A DNA stretch of 64,000 nucleotides from CBDEGU01 sp965238045 (GTDB lineage Bacteria; Acidobacteriota; Terriglobia; Bryobacterales; UBA6623), in the NCBI GenBank assembly GCA_965238045.1, contig CBDEGU010000010.1:620001-684000 (forward strand), given 5' to 3'. Both the position numbers and the translations under genes were made by a program. Below, piece by piece: positions 60,422 through 64,000 of the stretch. The notes under the pieces were generated by a model that saw nothing but the letters and a program-made list of their open reading frames with translations, did not search any database and had not been told where the DNA came from. The stretch's first letter is position 1. Each line of letters begins with the position of its first letter.

Positions 60422-61441
60422 ATGTTACGTAATACCCGGCTGAGATGGGTCCTGCTGGTTCCCGCGGTGGCGCTGCTGTGCGGCATGACGGCGGGGGCCC
60501 AAAACAGCGCTCCGAATCCGTACCGCACGGTGGAGGGATGGGCGAAGCTCCCCGATGGCAGGCAGTGGGGATCGACAAGCGCCGTGTATCCGGCTGCCGG
60601 CGGCAATCTGTGGGTGGCCGAGCGTTGCGGCGCGAATCTTTGCGTGGGTAGCGATCTCGATCCTGTCGTTCTCTTCGACCCCTCGGGCAAAGTGGTGAGG
60701 AGTTTCGGGGCGGGCATGATTACTTGGCCTCACGGCATGCACGTGGATCACGAGGGCAATGTCTGGATCGCCGACTCGGTGGGGTACGCTCCGGTACCAG
60801 AAGGCTCCGGGCATGTGATTCTGAAGTTCAGCCCCGAGGGCAAGCTGCTCATGACGCTTGGGAAGAAGGGCATCGCCGGCGAGGGCAAGACGATCTTCAA
60901 CAAGCCGTCCGACGTCCTGGTGGCTCCCAACGGAGATATCTTCGTCGCCGACGGCCATGAGCCGGACGGCAACAACCGGATTGTGAAGCTGGCAAGCGAC
61001 GGCACGTTCATCAAAGCCTGGGGCTCCTACGGAAGCGAGAACGGAGAGTTCAGAGATCCCCACGCCCTGGCGATGGATTCCCGCGGGCGGCTCTTCGTCG
61101 GTGACCGCGGAAACAGCCGCATCCAGATCTTCGACCAGGACGGCAAGCACCTGGCGACTTGGACTCAGTTCGGCCGCCCGAGCGGCCTCTATATCGACAA
61201 GAACGACGTTCTCTACTGCGCGGACTCCGAGTCGAATACCGAACGCAATCCGGGGTGGACACGAGGCATCCGGATCGGCGGCGCCAAGGATGGTTTTGTG
61301 ACGGCATTCATTCCCGACCCGGTCGCCGATGCCGACAACTCACCGACCAGCGGGGCCGAAGGCGTCGCCGCAGACACGCACGGGAACATTTATGCAGCCG
61401 AAGTCGGACCGAAGGCGCTGACGAAGTACGTCAAGAAATAG
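60422..61441 (+). CDS. Secreted NHL-repeat protein (peptidylglycine lyase-like propeller)
   Basis: A 339-aa protein with a signal peptide (LLVPAVALLCGMTAGAQ). Six NHL blades follow: WPHGMHVDHEGNVWIADS, FNKPSDVLVAPNGDIFVADGH, FRDPHALAMDSRGRLFVGDRGNSRIQIFDQDGKHLATWTQFGRPSGLYI, TSGAEGVAADTHGNIYAAEVG. The order and HG/DxxG spacing resemble peptidyl-alpha-hydroxyglycine alpha-amidating lyase-type propellers, but activity cannot be asserted. Such proteins are abundant in Acidobacteria. Confidence 0.88.
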   Translation: MLRNTRLRWVLLVPAVALLCGMTAGAQNSAPNPYRTVEGWAKLPDGRQWGSTSAVYPAAGGNLWVAERCGANLCVGSDLDPVVLFDPSGKVVRSFGAGMITWPHGMHVDHEGNVWIADSVGYAPVPEGSGHVILKFSPEGKLLMTLGKKGIAGEGKTIFNKPSDVLVAPNGDIFVADGHEPDGNNRIVKLASDGTFIKAWGSYGSENGEFRDPHALAMDSRGRLFVGDRGNSRIQIFDQDGKHLATWTQFGRPSGLYIDKNDVLYCADSESNTERNPGWTRGIRIGGAKDGFVTAFIPDPVADADNSPTSGAEGVAADTHGNIYAAEVGPKALTKYVKK

Positions 61442-61492
61442 TGGCCGTCGATGGCCGCGAGGCAGCCCGGCCCGGCCAGAGCGATGGCCCGG

Positions 61493-62401
61493 CTAGCGGC
61501 GTGTCTTGAATGCCCAGGCGCTGGCGATGGCGTCTTCCAGAGACCGGCGGGCGCGCCAGCCGAGTTCGCGCTGAATCTTGGACGGGTCGGCCACCAGTTC
61601 GGGAGGGTCGCCGGGGCGCGGCGGACCGGGAATCTCGCGAATCTCTTTGCCGGTGACGCGCCGCGCCGTCTCGATCACCTCACGCACCGAATGACCCTTG
61701 CCGGTACCGGCGTTGTAGCCGCCGCTCAGCGCCGGATCGGCCGCAAGAGTTTGAATGTGCGCTTCGGCGAGATCCTCGACGTGGATGTAGTCACGGATGC
61801 AGGTGCCGTCGGGGGTGGGGTAGTTGTCGCCGAATACGTGGATGCCGTCGCGCTCGTTGGCGGCGGCTTCGAGCACCAGCGGAATCAGATGGGTTTCCGG
61901 TTCATGGCGTTCGCCCCGTGACGCGGTCGCTCCGCACGCATTGAAATAGCGCAGGCAAAAATAAGCCATGCCGTGTATCTTGTGATACCAGCCGAGCGCC
62001 TGTTCCACCGCCAGCTTGGACTCGCCGTAGGGATTGATCGGAGACTTGGGCTGGGATTCAGAGATCGGGGAGGAAACCTGATCGCCGAAGATGGCGCAGG
62101 TCGAGGAGAAGATAAACCTTTCCACTCCGGCAAGGCGGGTCTGTTCGATCAAGGTCAGGGCCTTGGCGAGGTTGTTGCGGAAGTAGAGCCCGGGTTCGGT
62201 CATCGACTCGCCGACCAGAGCCAGCGCCGCGAAGTGCATGACAGCTGTGATGGGATGTTCGCGGAAGATCTTCGCAAGCAGAGCGGCGTCGCGGTAGCCG
62301 CGCGAGAGATCGTCGCAGACTACCACCTGCCGCCCTTGTGCAAGAAGTTTTTCAGCGACGATGCCGCCGATATATCCGGCGCCGCCGGTTAAGAGAATCA
62401 T
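61493..62401 (-). CDS. galE: UDP-glucose 4-epimerase-like, with internal deletion
   Basis: An SDR enzyme interconverting UDP-glucose and UDP-galactose. MILLTGGAGYIGGIVAEKLL (GxxGxxG), HFAALALVGES, SSTCAIFG, catalytic YGESK, LRYFNACGA and GDNYPTPDGTCIRDYIHVEDLA are present. At 302 aa it is shorter than usual (about 325-340). Between DDLSRGYRDA and ALLAKIFREH the family has about 20 more residues, including the GDL/GDI strand whose Asp contacts the NAD adenine. So an in-frame deletion has probably removed part of the cofactor site; activity is doubtful. It is convergent with the NHL gene. Confidence 0.87.
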   Translation of the reverse strand: MILLTGGAGYIGGIVAEKLLAQGRQVVVCDDLSRGYRDAALLAKIFREHPITAVMHFAALALVGESMTEPGLYFRNNLAKALTLIEQTRLAGVERFIFSSTCAIFGDQVSSPISESQPKSPINPYGESKLAVEQALGWYHKIHGMAYFCLRYFNACGATASRGERHEPETHLIPLVLEAAANERDGIHVFGDNYPTPDGTCIRDYIHVEDLAEAHIQTLAADPALSGGYNAGTGKGHSVREVIETARRVTGKEIREIPGPPRPGDPPELVADPSKIQRELGWRARRSLEDAIASAWAFKTRR

Positions 62402-62452
62402 CGTAAGCTCGCTTTGATTTGACGGCTTGCTTTGAGTGCCCAGCCGGCGGCG

Positions 62453-63334
62453 CTACGGCCCCAGCGGGAGCAGCGTCAGTTTCTTGTGGAGCGCGTAGAT
62501 GCCGGGCTTGATTTTAGGATCGACCTTGACGGTCGCCGAGTAAAGTTCGAGGCGCCGCTCCCCGTCAACGTCGCGCCGAATATTCCACGGCAGAGTGAGG
62601 CCGCTGACCTGGCGAAATTTCGAATAGATCGTCTTCTCCTCGAACGGAACGCGTGTCTTGGGGTCGCGGCGGAGATAGATTTGCTGGACGGGCAAGTGGT
62701 CGGACCGGCGCAGAAAGAAGGTCATGGCGTCGCTGTTGCTGTCGGTGACCTCAACGGCGTCGGTGGGTACATTGTCCATGATTTCGCTGCCCCGGTGATA
62801 GAAGTACATGCCGGGTTCGTCGAGCCGGTAGCGGAGAAAGTAGAAGATGTCGCGGCGCACCGATTCGCGATAACGCATCATGCGCTCGGGGTCGAGCGGA
62901 CGGGCGCCGCGGAAGGTGACCTCCCATCCCTGTCCGTTTCGGAACAGGGAGTAGTAGTCGCCCTTTTCGGTGTAAACTTCCCTCCGGCTCACCGGCAGCC
63001 AGTCTGGGTTCGGCTGCTCCGCGTCCGGGTGCTCGGGCAAGGAATCGTAGCGGTCGTAGACGGTCATCTTGGCGAGACCGCGAAGGTCCCGGCGATAAAA
63101 GCTGTAGGCGCGGCCTTGGCGAACGATGTCGCGGCTGTTGAGAAAGCGGTCTCCTCCCAGCGCGCCGAGGGTTTGCTCCAGCAGCAGTCTCCCCTTTTCC
63201 TGGCGCGTCTGGGCGCGGGCGGTGGCGGCCGCCAGCAGTGTCGCGGGCGCGGTGAGAATCTGGCGGCGCGTCAGGTGGCCCGCCAGGCCGCCCGGGGGCT
63301 GGAGGAGTGGAGATGGAACCGTGCAAGGTTTCAT
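62453..63334 (-). CDS. Tat-exported conserved protein (LolA-like fold possible)
   Basis: ATG 63334 gives MKPCTVPSPLLQPPGGLAGH then LTRRQILTAPATLLAAATARA, a Tat leader. The 290-aa protein has TLGALGGDRFLNSRDIVRQGRAYSFYR, DWLPVSRREVYTEKGDYYSLFRNGQGWEVTFRG, MTFFLRRSDHLPVQQIYLRRDPKT and SKFRQVSGLTLPWNIRRDVDGER, a beta-rich pattern like LolA or DUF4292 lipoprotein-carrier folds. The frame is open to 63469, and the extension contains five 4-residue repeats from 12-bp DNA units (63327-63386), which blur the true start. Function unknown. Confidence 0.72.
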   Translation of the reverse strand: MKPCTVPSPLLQPPGGLAGHLTRRQILTAPATLLAAATARAQTRQEKGRLLLEQTLGALGGDRFLNSRDIVRQGRAYSFYRRDLRGLAKMTVYDRYDSLPEHPDAEQPNPDWLPVSRREVYTEKGDYYSLFRNGQGWEVTFRGARPLDPERMMRYRESVRRDIFYFLRYRLDEPGMYFYHRGSEIMDNVPTDAVEVTDSNSDAMTFFLRRSDHLPVQQIYLRRDPKTRVPFEEKTIYSKFRQVSGLTLPWNIRRDVDGERRLELYSATVKVDPKIKPGIYALHKKLTLLPLGP

Positions 63335-63386
63335 TCTGGGTTGCACTGCGGGTTTCACAGTGGGTTTCGTAGCGGGTTGCATAGCG
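63327..63386. repeat. 5 x 12-bp tandem repeat at a gene start
   Basis: GGTTTCATTCTG, GGTTGCACTGCG, GGTTTCACAGTG, GGTTTCGTAGCG, GGTTGCATAGCG. On the minus strand they spell MQPA-TKPT-VKPA-VQPR-MKP. The chosen start ATG lies inside the first unit. Confidence 0.88.
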
Positions 63387-63714
63387 GCAAGTTGATCGTT
63401 CTTGCGTGTTCCTCTGCTGATAGCGACGCGATGGCGGGCCGGGGAGTTACCCAGTGTCAGAGCTACCAAGTATCAAGTGTACTTTGCGCCAGTGGCGGTT
63501 GCACGGCGGCGATTCCAAAAAGGGGTATTGCCGGCTGGCAGGCAATCAGCGCACACGCAGCCGGGGCGCGCGGCAGGGCTGAGGGCGGCGGCGTACTCCT
63601 GATACCATGGATATTCCGTCAGGGGGGATGTTCCGTCGAGGGGGAATATTCCGCCAGGGCGAACGTCTCCCGCGTTCGGCTTTCTCGCTAGAACGAATCT
63701 TTCAACAATCAGGA
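63335..63714. other. 380-bp divergent upstream region
   Basis: It lies between the Tat protein (minus) and the MFS gene (plus). It holds the 12-bp array, then about three imperfect 18-bp repeats (63610-63662) with ATATTCCGTCAGG-like cores just before the MFS start. No gene is recognised. Confidence 0.5.
63610..63662. repeat. 3 x about 18-bp imperfect repeats upstream of the MFS gene
   Basis: GATATTCCGTCAGGGGG, GATGTTCCGTCGAGGGGG and AATATTCCGCCAGGGCGA. They could be regulator-binding iterons or slippage products. Confidence 0.5.
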
Positions 63715-64000
63715 ATGGATCAGCGCGAGCAGAAGAAGGTTCCGAATCTGCGCTGGCGCATCGCCGCGCTCATCTTTTTCGCCACGGTGATCAACTATGT
63801 CGATCGGCAGACGCTTTCGATCGTCGCGCCCTTCCTGAGCGAGGAACTGGGGATCGACGACATCCAGTACGGGAACATCATCCAGGCGTTCCTGTGGGCC
63901 TACACGGGAATGTATGTGATCGCCGGACGGTTGATCGACCGCTGGGGCGCGCGGCGCATGCTGGCGATTTCGATGGTCTGGTGGTCGGTCGCCAACGCGC
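63715..64000 (+). CDS. MFS transporter (hexuronate/anion:cation symporter type), 3' end outside window
   Basis: ATG 63715 after CAGGA gives MDQREQKKVPNLRWRIAALIFFATVINYVDRQTLSIVAPFL, and the frame is open to the window end (95 codons). INYVDRQTLSIVAPFLSEEL and the loop GRLIDRWGARRM are hallmarks of the ExuT/anion:cation symporter branch of the MFS. Four membrane segments would be expected in the visible part. A sugar-acid substrate would suit the enolase-superfamily gene at 19968, but the two are far apart. Confidence 0.85.
   Translation, partial: MDQREQKKVPNLRWRIAALIFFATVINYVDRQTLSIVAPFLSEELGIDDIQYGNIIQAFLWAYTGMYVIAGRLIDRWGARRMLAISMVWWSVANA

Noticed and set aside
1..64000. CRISPR array, prophage, tRNA or rRNA genes
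   Set aside because: I looked for spaced repeats, phage structural genes and T-loop motifs and saw none.

Overview
The window is about 64 kb of GC-rich bacterial chromosome (roughly 63-66% GC by eye) with mostly housekeeping and catabolic genes on both strands. Gene content suggests an Acidobacteriota genome of the Bryobacterales/Solibacteres type. The grounds are several Tat-exported enzymes, WD40, NHL and YVTN propellers, PhoD-like and Gfo/Idh/MocA secreted proteins, SYLF and FecR proteins, and small Acidobacteria-like proteins. This placement is inference from gene families; there is no rRNA. I saw no tRNA, CRISPR array or prophage.

Layout. 0-16.8 kb: C-terminal part of a WD40 protein cut by the window edge, a SYLF protein, mutT-aroA, argS, a small lipoprotein, hemL, a Tat-secreted oxidoreductase, bluB, a secreted protein of unknown function, a PhoD-like phosphatase, glcE-glcF and a small charged protein. 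17.1-18.9 kb: an IS1380-like element whose transposase is split by an in-frame UGA. 19-25 kb: prmC, an enolase-superfamily enzyme, a 308-bp transposase-less IS derivative, an SSS transporter, a GRPPK-motif protein and a FecR protein. 25-38.3 kb: a two-part esterase with a frameshifted signal peptide, a murQ-nagA-murA amino-sugar block, three tandem EamA transporters, a GlcD/GlcF-type fusion and a LysN-like aminotransferase. 38.4-43.3 kb: three tandem, Tat-exported, SelA-fold PLP enzymes, each with a C-terminal beta-rich domain; the first copy is broken. 43.3-48.4 kb: an 1151-aa M11-type metalloprotease, an AT-rich regulatory stretch with two palindromes, then a decayed patch (amidase tail, frameshifted HNH-like gene, hicB, dead hicA). 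48.6-53.2 kb: a phyH-SSS-ridA block and erpA-nadA. 53.4-55.0 kb: an intact DDE-transposase IS with a 5-bp target duplication. 55.1-64 kb: moaA, rpiB, an esterase, an ECF sigma factor with a membrane partner and a DUF4252-like protein, two propellers, a shortened galE, a Tat-exported protein and the start of an MFS transporter.

Two patterns stand out. First, at least eight loci carry degenerate tandem repeats whose period is exactly 12 bp or, once, 24 bp; seven of them are coding, each unit adding four (or eight) residues. The repeat sequences are unrelated between loci. Affected genes include argS, prmC, murQ, an EamA transporter and a GlcD/GlcF fusion. Second, three adjacent paralogues encode PLP enzymes that appear to be exported folded by the Tat system.

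Functional links: murQ, nagA and murA connect cell-wall sugar recycling with UDP-sugar consumption. glcE/glcF and the separate GlcD/GlcF fusion are 2-hydroxyacid oxidation modules. phyH-SSS-ridA looks like an uptake and oxidation unit.
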